A stretch of 64,000 bases of DNA from Mercenaria mercenaria (GCF_021730395.1 NC_069366.1:64981001-65045000); one strand, 5' to 3'. Positions 21,853-33,556 are shown, counted from the stretch's first letter. The notes: a model not told the origin generated them from the sequence alone. Translations and numbers: made by a program.

Positions 21853-23219
21853 CAGGTCTAGTATATTGCCCGATTGGTGCATCATACACCGATCGGTGTA
21901 TCATGCACCAATTGGTGTATTCGACAATACACCAGTCAGTGTATCAGCTCAGAAAATTTCTCAACTTACCATTATTTCATGTGTATTTGATATTTCCGCA
22001 TCGTGGGAAAAACAAAAGTACAGCCCTTTGAGGTAAAGTTTTCAAATTATTTCACACTTTTTGAAATGTATAAGGTATCGTAATGATAAAACACATTTAC
22101 ATGAACTATTTACATATTATTTATTGTCGAAAACAACAATTTCTAGGGTTAAAAAGCACTTTTGTTTATAATTTCTCAATGCTACTGCTGCATGTGTTCC
22201 GCCATATTGATATCCGGGTATTTGGGGACTTCCCTTTGATTCTGCGCCTGAACGCTTGAAAAATCAGCATCTGTCCGAAAATCATGCTTAAGTATGGTGT
22301 TCAAAGAATGACATAAACCAAAATATAAAATTACCGCAAATTATTATTTTTTTAATTTATCTATGCAAGTGCTGTAAAAACTACAAAATAAATTAATAAA
22401 TGCACCCATGATATTGTGGTAATGCATAATTATTTTAACAGACTGAATACCACGGAAAGCAAGTCAGAAAATGACACGTCACTAAAACCCATGCTAATCT
22501 TCAAAGAGGGAAGATACATATAGACAACTATTTTGAAGATCGACATAAAAGGAATGCAAGCTATAGATAATTATTAACCAAACTCCTTGATTCAACTTAT
22601 TTATATAACATAATGATTTATATCATTAATAAAAACGATATTACTTACGTTACTAACTTTGATATCACTCTTAATAATTATACAACTGTTAAGATAACTT
22701 TGAACATTATGAGGTTTTAAAACAGACACTTTGAAATCTTATTTCTTATCTAAATTATGTCGCTACAGGTACACCATACATATTCAAGGTAATGCACATG
22801 TCAATCAAATTTTGGGATGCTGGGAAAATTGTGTAGCTTTATAAGCGTAGATCCGATCCAACATGGCTGCAATTGTATAAAGGCAATGAAATTTGGTTAA
22901 AATCACTTTTGATGGGGTATTTAACTGGTGTCGGCTTACCTGTCAATGAATTATAATTATGTGAAAGTGCATTCAATGTTAAAAACGCAAGAAACGCAGC
23001 AGTCTGTTGGAAAAAATGTTATGGCGACAGAAAATGGCCGATGTCATCAACAACATATGAACGTAACGGAGTGCGGTTATTTCTAGTTATCGAAATATTT
23101 TGTTTTAAAGTGGCGTCCTACGTGTTAATACACCGATTGGTGTATTGCTGAATACACCAATTGGTGCATGATACACCGATCGGTGCATGATGCACCAATC
23201 GGGCAATATACTAGACCTG
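21853..23219. mobile_element. 1.37-kb element with ~95-bp inverted ends made of iterated palindromes
   Basis: Both ends begin CAGGTCTAGTATATTGCCCG reading inward and stay nearly identical for about 75 bp, then similar to about 95 bp. Each end contains a half site CGATTGGTGCAT and three full palindromes of the form TACACCRATYGGTGTA (left at 21885-21900, 21904-21919 and 21927-21944). Identical 5-bp flanks TTTAC lie at 21848-21852 and 23220-23224 and look like a target-site duplication. The interior has no convincing open frame. The superfamily is unknown to me; Transib elements make 5-bp duplications but have different ends. Confidence 0.8.
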
Positions 23220-23224
23220 TTTAC

Positions 23225-23845
23225 TGTAATTCATAAATATGCATTTACATACAGCACAGGAGAACTAATTATGCATAAGTGTTTGTGTCAATTAATTCAG
23301 ACTCTAACCACGTGCATTTTAATGCAATTTACAATGGATTTGTTTACCGGCGGATTCACCTTGCAACTTACATCCTAAATTATTTATCTCGGACAGGTTG
23401 AAAACAGAATGAATCCGATTTATGTCAAAATGATACCATAATGCTAAAGATTTTTAAATACCAGAAAGAGGGATGAAACTCTCAACCGTGAAACATCGGG
23501 TATTTCCGAACCCCCCATACACTATTGCGTATAGAGCATAAAGGCCAAAGGTGTATATTGCAGTGTCATTTGCGAATAGACACACTTTAAAATGGATATT
23601 TTGTGGGAAGTCATATTATATGCGCTGCGGAACTCCAGAAGAGAAAGGTATGGGCTCTGACCTTGTACAGATTTTAGTAAGAGATATATATATATATATA
23701 CAGATTTCTGCTAATGGTCATTTGCCACTTAAAAAAATAGAAATGCATAGCGTTATATCTAAACGTCTGCAAAACGACACAAGTTCAGACAAAATACATT
23801 AACCTATTTGGTATAACCTCAAAGGCTTATCAATAAATCAGGAGT
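23225..23845. other. No gene seen
   Basis: AT-rich. A short TATATATATA tract is at 23687-23700. The open frame at 23551-23802 has no recognisable protein. Confidence 0.4.
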
Positions 23846-24094
23846 CCTGGCCCTGTGTTCACAAAGCATTTTTCGGTCTCAGCTGAGTTTGAGTTTGAAA
23901 TTTTAATATCAGTTTTACTAGAACTTCAAGGTTAAATACCAAATGAGACTGACCATCAATACTGAATAGCCATCTGAAAATAATTCTTAAGTTAAAATTT
24001 ACTCTAAAACATGTTATTTAGAAATAAATGACAAATAAAGTTTCATTATCAAACTCAGCTGAGACTGAAAATGTTTTGTAACCACGGGACCAGG
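23846..24094. mobile_element. MITE with ~47-bp terminal inverted repeats
   Basis: A 249-bp element. The left end CCTGGCCCTGTGTTCACAAA and the complement of the right end CCTGGTCCCGTGGTTACAAA continue to match through GTCTCAGCTGAGTTTGA. No coding and no clear target duplication. The superfamily is not assigned. Confidence 0.75.
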
Positions 24095-25572
24095 TCATTT
24101 GGGTTATTTATATAATAATTCCTCGAATGGCGTTACTATCTCTTTTTTGACAACAATTAATTGCAAGGGACAGAATAACTATATATAGTGTCTAATAACA
24201 AATCTCACTAGGAGTAGAATTCATCATGTGATAAATAAGACAGAAGTAAAGTATCAGCACTCATTAGTCCCAGCTGGCTTTAAGAACAAAGAATCTCCCT
24301 CCTGTGCCATCAGATACCACCAAAGAGGAAAACGTAGCGTCCACCTGTTAAAAGGACGAACACCAAACATACACGGTGTCTCGGGTCATTACATCTTTTA
24401 ATAAAACGTTTAATTGCTATTACCAGACTCGACTGAAAACGCTTGCAATGACACAGAAGCTTCAAACATGTAAAAACATCTCCATAAAATTCAGGTTTTA
24501 ATGTACACTGTCGCAGAAGTATCTTTAAATAACCGTTAAATTTCAAAACCAAATGTGAATCACGATAATGATTTTCTTAAATACTATTTTTCGCAGTTAA
24601 TGATAACGGTAAGCCCGCTGAAAGTCTTCATTTGTAACATGTATGATAAAGAAGACTGACTTTCTCCTTCTGAGTATAATTGCTATGGAGTCGAAGTATC
24701 TGTAAAACATACTGGATATAATCATAAATGCTACGAATGTCCTTTTTATGTTTTATTAAAGGTATACTAGGTCGACCCACATTTCATATTAAAACATGAA
24801 CAAATGCTACATATAGTTTATATAAACATAAAATCAATCAACTTTAAGTGCATCAACAGTGTTATGCATTAGGTTAAGAAATGTACACTATAGGTAAATG
24901 TGTACTTCTACTAGAAAACTGAAAGTTGTTTTAAATAGTCGACTGTAACTGAATTACGTTTAATTATGAATGTAGCTCTACGTACACAATTAATTTTAAT
25001 ATCTAACAATGTTTCTACATTTGAAGTAAATATCTGAATATAAAATATTTTAGCAAACGATAGCCACTGGATATCTTTAAAACAATTTTTAAAGTATAAC
25101 ACTAAAATATATTGGCATAACTTGATACTACTCTTTGTAAGGCGTTTTGCAGTAAGGAATGACTGATTTTTGAAATTCGGAGTACGATTATGTTGGCAAT
25201 GGATCGCATACTTCCCCACCCCACACACACCCGATAATACACCAGTTTGAGCAAGCAATGTTAAGTAGTTTTGGATTTAATCTGAAGCTACCGTCAGAAG
25301 ACTGTTTCTGTGTTATTTAATTAATTAAGTTGATATAACAGTTCAGCAAAAACGAAAACATACAACATTTTCTAAAAATGTGATTTCACAAATAGTGTTT
25401 CACAATATTTGAGAAAATGTCCAGCCGTTTATCGATTTCGTACATTAATATATATTGTTAACGTTTTAGTTTACACGTACTAGAAGTTCAGTCATTTTTG
25501 CCTGTTCTAAAAAAAACAAGCAAACAAACAAAAAAAAAAAAAAAAAAAACAACGCTATACACACATTTGGTG
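24095..25572. other. No gene seen; A-run near 25530
   Basis: AT-rich sequence without a recognisable exon. 25520-25549 is an A-run. The open frames at 24310-24552 and 24911-25258 (minus) resemble no family and lack splice support. Confidence 0.4.
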
Positions 25573-25578
25573 TTTATT
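25573..25578 (-). promoter_or_regulatory. Candidate poly(A) signal of the DHRS4-like gene
   Basis: AATAAA on the minus strand about 330 bp after the stop codon at 25910. The first good match downstream. The cleavage site is not determined. Confidence 0.4.
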
Positions 25579-25909
25579 AGAAAGTAAAAACATTGTCACC
25601 CATTGCATAGCGCCTTGGCAATTTGGTGTAAGGTCTTGTCGGAATATGTTACTATCGTACCTCACAAAATATTTGAAGTACAATATAGTATTATAGATTA
25701 GATTTCTGTTTTTTTTTTCCTGCTTTGAGCGCAATAATGAGTTTGATGTCCTTTTAGAGCAACACCATCTGATACTGGTCATTTCAGTGCATGTAATCAA
25801 AATATGTGCACCGTTAAACTGCCGTTATAAATGGATCCACGTCACGACGAATAGTTTATATTTTTCCCTTTTGAATGCTGAAATGCGAAGTCCCTGTGTT
25901 GCGCTTTGT

Positions 25910-28900
25910 TCACAATCTACTGGAAGTTCCCCCGGACACAACAATTGTCTCACCAGTAACGTATGAGGCGTCTTTGGACAGAAAGAAAGAAACAATCCCT
26001 GCACATTCATCTGGCTCCCCAAATCTGTAATACACCGATAGTTGTATTATAGTTTTTTTTTTTTTTTACAAAATCCATAATGCAGTGCTTAATCAAGCTG
26101 TTCTTGGAGAAATGTACATTTTATCATAGCTAACGGAATAAAACCGAGTTTCTTGAAGACTTCACACAAGGTTAAAGCACTAAACACTTTATATCATTTA
26201 ATTTACTAACTAACGTTTGTATGTACTCTCTTCCCCCCCCCCCCCCCCCCCCCTCTCTCTCTTTTGTACATAGATACAAAATTTAATTTTTACTTTTCCA
26301 TTTGACAGTGATTAGGCTACTGAAAAATATACAAAGAAAGATACATTCTTTTTTTTCAACTGTTTCTTACTTAATCAATATATCTAGTTTGTGCAACCAA
26401 GACAGACAAAAGGGGTTAATAAAAATTGAAAACTGACATTTCTTTTTAAACTTAAAAACAACTTTCCTAGTCTATTGAAATTGTAATGCAGTCAGCAATA
26501 CGCCTAGATTTCTTAAATATTTTTTTTTTCCAATTTTACACATATGTTACAAAGGTAATTTTTTGGTGCAGCAACCAGCTTAAAAAGATTTAAATTCATT
26601 TCTGTTTGATATCGGACATCTTAAATGCCTGGGGACCACAAATAATGTACAGTTTCACTCAAGAAATGTTCAAACAAATCGAATGATTTATATTCCTGCA
26701 AGACTTTTTACCTTTTTAACGGGATGCTTTTCTTAAACTCGTCGGAGGCTTCATTCTTCCAAATCTTAAATAAAATCAATATAGTTTGAGAAGCATAACA
26801 AGAGTTTCGTCATATCGTGGCTTCATTCTTCCATATATTATTACAATCAATAAAAAAGAGAAGCATTCATAACACAATCGTGGCGACTTCATGCCTGCAT
26901 TAAACAAAATATAAAATAATATAAAGTTTAACCTTTCTACAACATACGAACTTCAGTGCAAAAGTTTATTTTCCACATGTATACGTCTATTCATGCATTT
27001 AGTAGTGTGTTAACCCTTATCATGCTGGACACGACTGATTCTGCTTTTGCGACCAGTGTAGATCTTGATCAGTCTGCACAGTAGGGTAAGGGTTAAAGCT
27101 GCGCTGTTTGATCAGAAGACAGTTTTCCACTCCGTAATGACAATATAAAATTGGAAAAGCATTTCTCCTTAATATCCGAAGGATACCGAATAAGCACACG
27201 CTGGCACGTGATTGCACCGAAATTGCCGACTGTCATTTTACTTACGGCTTCGCTGAACCTGGTTTTGATAAGTCCCGGTGCAATACAGTTGACACGTATG
27301 TTCATCCGGGCCAGCTGAGGGACAAGGGCCTTCGTCAGTCCAAACAATGCAGTTTTACTGGTTGAATATACGCCCATTAGCTGTGTAGTTGAAAATACAT
27401 GTATTTATTTCTTATTACGATGTGTGATAGAGAAAAGCAGTGTCTATCTAACGTTTTTGTAACTTTATTTAAGTGTGCAGACAAAATCCACAATTAATTC
27501 ATTATAAACATAAACAGATAAGGCAGTAAAAAAAGGAAGCCAAGATGAATACCTCGGACGGCGAGTAGCCACCATTTGAAGAAACAATGACGATTGATCC
27601 ACCCCTGAAACAAACATATTTGTGACATGTTACCATTGTTAAAACATACTTCGAAATTACATTAAAATGCATTTCCCCATTGTCACCGGAGTGTCGTGTT
27701 TTGGTCAAATCAAAGAGGTCTTTCCTTAAAAGTCATAATTAAAATGACAATTATTACTTATCCGAATATTAATAGGGTAACATCATAATATGAATAAATA
27801 AAATGAATAAATGTTTTTTTTTGTCTAGCTTCATTTCATGCTCTTCGGCTCTTGTTTTTCGTGTTAGAACTTCAAAGTTTTCGCCGCTCTCAAATGCATG
27901 TCTGGTTGCATTTTTTCATCTCTCTGATGTGTAAAGACCTCCAAAAACTTGTCTCCTTCAGACTCTTAGCATTTCATTCCTCTCATCTAAAGTAAAGCTT
28001 CTTTTTGCTCATCTGATAAGTTCGAATCTTCCAAAATCAACGCCATATTGGGCTTTCACGTCTGCTGGCGACAAGTGACTCTGCCTTTGTGACAAGTGCT
28101 CTAAAATATTTCAGAGTAGTTTTCCTAGCTATCGTCAAAATAATAAAACAACACTCTGCTCCGTTCTGGTATCTAGCCGTACTGAAATTATTGATCGTAG
28201 ATATCAATAGGAACCGTTTCGACTGTCTTTAGACACGTACCAAACATTTCAGAACACTATTTGAATAAGAGTATGTACAGAATGATAGAAATAGTCAAAC
28301 GAACAAGACCAGCGAGAAACAAATTCTACAGAAATGCGACTGCTACATACGACGTATTTTAGAAGCACATACATTTTAATGTATAAAACATTACAAAATG
28401 TACTAGATTACCCTCTTTTTTCCATGTATGGCACAACTTCTTTGATAAGGAAAAATGTTGCTTTAACATTAACTTCGAATATTTTATCCCAGGCGTCTTC
28501 TGTAGACTGTTTGCAAAAAGAAAAGGTTTCAGATTTATAGCAGTTTTTCGATACGTATTTATTAGACAGTACATGTAATTAAAAACAAAAGTTGGACCCG
28601 TAATGACTGTCGGCAATTTCCGTGTGATTACGAATAATTCGTAATTCGTATCCCACTTCGGCATTCTCCGGCGGTCACAAAGCAGGTGGATTTTCTTACC
28701 TGCCGGAAAATGCCGAAATCGCATACTCGTAGAATACGTAACTGAACGGTCATTGCCGATTGTCATTACGGATCTGATACCTTAAGCGGAAAGGCAATTT
28801 TTCTTAAATCATTTAAAGAACTGAAAGAATTTTCAAATTTGGTTTAAAAATAAGTTTGTTATGAACATTTAGATATTTGATCAAAATGGTGGCCATTTTG

Positions 28901-31900
28901 TTTCCATGGAAACAAAAATAAAATGGCGGATTTATCAATTTTCTAAAATATAAATTTTGAACAGTATTTACTTATTTCTGTAAAATATGTTTTCTACTTT
29001 TTTTTTTTGCAAATGAAAGAAACCACCTTTTTTACATCTTACACACAAGAAGCATATGAAAGTAATCTATTCAAAAGGTTATTTACTAAATCAAAGAAGT
29101 ATAAAATACATTTATTTTTATAGCTCTTTGACTAAATAAAGAATTTAGCAGTGTGCAAATGACGTCATAAACACACTAAAATGGCTGCCTCCCTGATCAG
29201 CCATTTTCTAAAATTTCAAATTAAAAATTTTCTGTTTAAGAACACCAGTGGATTACTGTCTTGATGATGAATGGGATGAAACCACAACTATTCACTAGAA
29301 GAAACTTATATATTCATGCAGTCATTATGTTGCCTTTCTTTAATATCGATTTTAAAGTTTCCGAGCTCAAAAAGAACAGAATACACCAAAGGCTGTATTT
29401 ATCTACAGGCAAACCTGTATCAAGCCAAGCGGCTAAGGGAGTATCATAATTTGGCTCCTTAAGGCAGGTGGTTGCTTAAGTCAGATCAAATTAGAATAAA
29501 AATCAATTTAGAAAGTTAGCTGACTGGCTACCTATGGCAAATTGCTGGTTAGTACAGGCGGTCACAAAGTCAGGTGTAACTGTACTTACATTCAGTATGG
29601 GACCAAATATCGGGTTTACTGCTGCATTTGAAACAAGCAGATCGATCCCACCAAATTCACTCACCGTCTGAAACAGAAAATTGTTAAAAAAGACGCGATG
29701 CAACTACTTCATTCCTTCTACCATATGACGAACAAAAGGAACAATAAGAAATGGGGAAAAATAACATTTATTACATGTTTGACGTCGCGGGAGTGTAATA
29801 AAGCCATTAAATAAAAATGATAATACACTAGTGTAATAAAGCTTTGACGTCGACGTCATTTATAGTATTGGAAACGTCGGTCAATTTACTTGTTTATATA
29901 GTAAAAGAAAGTAGAATTTTTGATGTTTCGACAGGAAAGGCTAACATGTGATAAAAAGAATATTACATTTGTGACTTTCCACATTGAATTTATTAAACTC
30001 GTTGAATAAAATTGATAAAATGCTCGGCAGAGCCTTGCATGTTATTATTTTATTCAACTCGTTTAATAAATTCAATATGAAAAGACACTCATGTAATATC
30101 CTCTATTTATCCTACCCTCATACAAGATATAGCACAAAATCGGCCTGCCTAATAAACTTTGCTTTATCTAGTCAGTGTCAAGATATTACTCGGGAACTTC
30201 TGAAATCACATATTTATCAAAATTTTGCATTGAAACCATCACCATTGTATTGGAAATGTCTGAACTTAGAAAATGAGTGGTCAAATCAAAGGTTTTTATC
30301 CTGAAACAAAAAAGCTATCGTTTTTTTTCTCACTTTGACAGCACTTCAGTCGGAAATTTTGAAAACATTTTTTCCGCAGTTTTCATTGAAACTGTTACAT
30401 TGTATTAGAAATGTTCTAACTAAGAAAATAAGTGTACTATTAAATGTTTTTAGGCCAGCTTTTATACAGGAACGAAAATGTTATTGCATTTTTTCAATTT
30501 TATCAATTATTTTATTCAAATTGAATAATCTAATTCCAAACGTCATATATGACGTGAAGTCTGCACGATGTTGCTCTTTCCAACTACCGAGCTAAGACAG
30601 CCAGCTACTATATACATAGAGAATATTAGGTTACTGTCTGAAAAAAAAAATTTATTAGGCTCGTCTACGAAAAAATGTAAGGCTCGGCAGAGCCTCGCCT
30701 AATATATTTTTTTCAACTCGCCTATTAAATGTAAATTTATCAGACAGTAACCTAATATTCTCTATGTATATATTAGCTGGCTGTCTTAGCTCGGTAGCTG
30801 GTAGTTTTAAGAAACTGAACATGTACGTTTGTAAGTCGAATGTCACAATGATGACTAATAGAGGTTAAAGGTCGTGTCTTATTTAGTCATCTTTCTTTGA
30901 AAAATCACCTGTTCAATCATTTTCTGCCTATGTTCTTTCTTCGCCACGTGACATACAATCCCTGACACATTAAGCCCCTTGTCTTTCAATGTTTTTACGG
31001 CTTTGTCAACATTTTGTTGTTTCCTACTACTTATCATAACTTTAGCACCATCTTCAGCAAGTCGCTCTGCTATTGAAAGTCCGATTCTGTACATGAAAAG
31101 AAAATAATCTTTTGAGAAAATTTCTCAAAGAACTGATATATATATATAGTCCCTGCTGGCACGATTCTGGCACACAGGCATTGTACGTACACAACCTTAA
31201 GATGTGGAAAAAATCTATAAAGAAGATAAGATAGCAGGGTCGTGCTCGTGAGGTCATATATTATGTACTCTAGATAGCGGAGTCGTAAGTCATAGATGAT
31301 ATAAACAAGACAGCTGAGTCGCTCCATGAGGTCATGTATAATATACACAAGATAGCGGTGTGTGCACAAGACAGCCGAGTCGTGCTCATGGTATAATATA
31401 TGAAGCGCACAATATAGCTAGCCGAGTCGTGCTCATGAGGTCATATATAATGTACACAAGATGCTGAGTCGTGCTCATGAGGTCATATATAATGTACACA
31501 AGAAGCTGAGTCGTGCACATGAGGTCATATATAATGTACACAAGATGCTGAGTCGTGCTCATGAGGTCATATATAATGTACACAAGATGCTGAGTCGTGC
31601 TCATGAGGTCATAAATAATGTACACAAGATGCTGAGTCGTGCACATGAGGTCATATATAATGTACACAAGATGCTGAGTCGTGCTCATGAGGTCATATAT
31701 AATGTACACAAGATGCTGAGTCGTGCTCATGAGGTCATATATAATATACAGAAGAAAGCTGAGTTGTGCTCATGAGGTCAAGTGCAAAAGATAGCGGAGT
31801 CGAAAACTTTAATTCATATATAAAGTGCAAAAGATAGCTAACGACGTGCTCATGAGGTCATATGTAATACATACAAGATAGCTACAGTCGTGTTTATTAG

Positions 31901-33069
31901 GTCATGAATAATACACACATGACAGCTAGATACGTGCTCTTGAATGTCATGTAAAATACACACAAGATAGTTACAGTTGTGTTTATTAGGTCATGCATAG
32001 TACACACAAGATAGCTACAGTCGTGAATAATACACACATGACAGCTAGATACGTGCTCTTGAAAGAGGTCATGTATAATACAAACAAGATAGCTACAGTT
32101 GTGTTTATTAAGCCATGCATAGTACACACAAGATAGTTACAGTCGTGTTTATTAGGTCATGATAATACACATGGAACAGCTAGAGTCGTGCCAAAGAGAT
32201 CATGTATTACACACACAAGATAGCTACCGTTGTGTGTATTAGGTCATGCATAGTACACACAAGATAGCTACAGTCGTGTTTATTAGGTCATGAATGATAC
32301 ACACATGACAGCTAGATACGTGCTGTTGAAAGAGGACATGTATAATACACACAAGATAGCTACAGTCGTATTTATTAGGTCATGCATAGTAACACAGGAT
32401 AGCTACAGTCGTGTTTATTAGGTCATGAATAACACATAAGACAGCTAGAGTCGTGCTCATGATGCCATGTTTTATACACACAAGATAGCTACTGTCTTGC
32501 TTATAAGGTCATGAATAATACACACAAGGTAGCTACCGTTGTACTTATTAGGTCATGAATAATACACACAAGGTAGCTACCGTTGTACTTATTAGGTCAT
32601 GAAAAATACACACAAGATAGCAATTGTCTTGCTTATAAGGTCATGAATAATACACACAAGGTAGCTACTGTTATACTTATTAGGTCATGAATAATACACA
32701 CAAGATAGCTACCGTCGTGCTTATTAGGTCATGAATAATGCACACAAGACAGCCAGTGTAGTGCTCATGAGGTCGTGTATAATACACACGATATATCTAG
32801 GGTCGTGCCCATGATGTCATGTATAATAGATGTACACATAAGATAGCTAGCGTCGTGCCCATGATGTCATGTATTATACACACAAGATAGCTTGAGTCGT
32901 GCTCAAGAAGTCATTTATATTACAAGTCCACACTTCATGTAAATTACAGTAAGTTATCGTGTTTATCCGCAGATCAAGATAAGAGTTTATAATAAACAAA
33001 ACACAATATTAAATCATACCCATCAGATGAAGCTGTTACAATTGCAACTTTTCCAGTTAATTTCCCCAT
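25910..33069 (-). CDS. DHRS4: DHRS4-like NADP(H) short-chain dehydrogenase/reductase, complete, 8 exons
   Basis: Exons: 33069-33020, 31086-30909, 29667-29590, 28506-28412, 27604-27553, 27380-27246, 26764-26712 and 26024-25910. All introns are GT-AG and phases fit; the 756 bp give 251 residues plus TGA. The start ATG has an in-frame TAA two codons upstream. Visible motifs: cofactor loop TASSDGIG (12-19), NADP-type basic SSRKQQNVD (36-44), SNAAVNP (89-95), and catalytic N115, S143 (IVSSNGG), Y156 and K160 (YSTSK). Then NIRVNCIAPGLIKT, FGEPDECAGIVSF and the C-terminal SRL, a peroxisomal import signal. The order and text closely follow vertebrate DHRS4, which reduces retinal and other carbonyls using NADPH. 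Human DHRS4 has a longer N-terminus, absent here. Function in this animal is inferred by homology. Confidence 0.93.
26216..26265. repeat. C-run and CT tract in DHRS4 last intron
   Basis: About 26 C followed by CTCTCTCTCT. A simple repeat and likely length-polymorphic. Confidence 0.85.
27010..27096. mobile_element. Short TTAA-flanked MITE (TTAACCCTTA family) in a DHRS4 intron
   Basis: The 87-bp element starts TTAACCCTTATCATGCTGG and ends GTAGGGTAAGGGTTAA, with TTAA on both sides. The interior TTTGCGACCAGTG and GATCAGTCTGCAC belong to a bivalve MITE family I recognise, here shortened internally. A piece of the same family (CTGCTGGCGACAAGTGACTC) is at 28061-28099 in the previous intron. It lies in the intron between exons 6 and 7. 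Confidence 0.75.
28594..28775. repeat. Foldback element in DHRS4 intron 3
   Basis: Arms of about 75 bp: left GACCCGTAATGACTGTCGGC ... CGGCATTCTCCGGC, right GCCGGAAAATGCCG ... CGATTGTCATTACGGATC. The loop holds TCACAAAGCAGGTGGATTTT. Its tip lacks the TCGGCAGAGCC core of the neighbouring hairpins, so it may be another family. No coding. Confidence 0.75.
28870..29250. repeat. Palindrome-rich repeat in DHRS4 intron 3
   Basis: Contains CAAAATGGTGGCCATTTTG, GTTTCCATGGAAAC and AAAATGGCTG...CAGCCATTTT, plus a perfect CRE TGACGTCA at 29160-29167. It looks like a dispersed repeat; the boundaries are unclear. Confidence 0.45.
29365..29585. repeat. Dispersed repeat shared with 4835-5115
   Basis: TTAAGGCAGGTGGTTGCTTA and AAGTTAGCTGACTGGCTACC parallel the phrases at 4928-5003. 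It directly abuts the 3' end of DHRS4 exon 3 (29590), so the repeat reaches almost to the splice donor. Confidence 0.5.
29785..30113 (+). repeat. Foldback element in DHRS4 intron 2, with body
   Basis: Hairpin 29949-30113: left arm ATTGAATTTATTAAACTCG and right arm CTCGTTTAATAAATTCAAT, with tip TCGGCAGAGCCTTGC at 30024-30038. The stem continues outward through GATAAAAAGAATATTACAT / ATGTAATATCCTCTATTTATC. The body to the left (TTGACGTCGACGTCATTTATAG, AACGTCGG, AAAGAAAGTAGAA, CGACAGGAAAGGCTAACAT) recurs, inverted, at 33301-33556. No coding. Confidence 0.8.
30581..30800. repeat. Foldback with ~59-bp near-perfect arms in DHRS4 intron 2
   Basis: Left arm 30583-30641 and right arm 30740-30798 match with about two mismatches, ending in TCAGACAGTAACCTAATATT and AGCTGGCTGTCTTAGCTCGG. 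Inside is a looser stem with tip TCGGCAGAGCCTCGC (30684-30698) and the phrase CAACTCGCCTATTAAAT, which parallels CAACTCGTTTAATAAAT in the neighbouring foldback. The high arm identity suggests a young insertion or recent arm homogenisation. Confidence 0.85.
31240..32925. repeat. Satellite array in DHRS4 intron 1
   Basis: 31430-31770 is a regular 42-bp unit (GCTGAGTCGTGCTCATGAGG then TCATATATAATGTACACAAG), about eight copies. 31780-32925 continues as diverged units of about 44-48 bp built on GTCATGAATAATACACACAA and GATAGCTACAGTCGTG. Because 42 is a multiple of three, both strands stay open across the regular part (31386-31730 minus, 31461-31775 plus). These are not genes. Confidence 0.85.
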
Positions 33070-33300
33070 TCTTTACAGTTCCATGTACACATTGATTTTA
33101 ATAACCAAACTTTTAATGTCGAACTCGGGTTCATTTTCTAGATCGCAGCGATAGCGGATAGGAGACAGTAGTGTGAGTACTTTGATTGTTACCCGTCGTA
33201 CCTACCTGTAATCCGAGTGGTCTACCGCGGAAAGGTGACAGACTAAATACAATGTATATCCGCAGTTTACAACAACTTTAATGAAATAAATTATATTGCA

Positions 33301-33556
33301 ATAAATAGAGAGTATTTCATGAGTGTCTTTTTATATTGAATTTATTAAAGGACTTGTGAAAAAAAATGCGAGGATATGCCCAGCATTTTATCAATTTTAT
33401 TCAATCAGTTTAATAAAATCAAAGCGGAAAGATACAAATGTTAAATTCGTTTTATCAAATGTAAGCTTTTCCTGCTGAAAAATAAAAAAAAACTTCTTTC
33501 TTTACCTATTATATACCAATTAAATTCGACGTCAACGACGTTTATAGTGCGTTTCC
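33301..33556 (-). repeat. Inverted copy of the intron-2 foldback, upstream of DHRS4
   Basis: Read on the minus strand it matches 29785-30113 in order: ACGTCGTTGACGTCGAA, AGGTAAAGAAAGAAG, CAGCAGGAAAAGCTTACAT, then the hairpin with ATTTTATTAAACTGATTG, a decayed tip GCTGGGCATATCCTCGC, and AATTCAATATAAAAAGACAC. It lies 230-490 bp before the DHRS4 start codon. Confidence 0.8.

Noticed and set aside
26216-26265. Possible regulatory C-rich element
   Set aside because: A plain homopolymer plus CT repeat, likely a polymorphic simple repeat.
27502-27708. 68-codon frame read as a small gene
   Set aside because: Only 27604-27553 within it is coding, as DHRS4 exon 5; the rest is intron.
28359-28766. 135-codon minus-strand frame overlapping DHRS4 exon 4
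   Set aside because: It is in a different frame from the exon and crosses the foldback; the exon frame is the one with SDR motifs.
31386-31775. Repeat proteins of 104-114 residues on both strands
   Set aside because: A consequence of a 42-bp satellite period; both strands are equally open and the array lies within a DHRS4 intron.
31240-32925. Regular repeats that could suggest a CRISPR array
   Set aside because: There are no unique spacers, no palindromic direct repeat, no cas genes, and the context is a eukaryotic intron.
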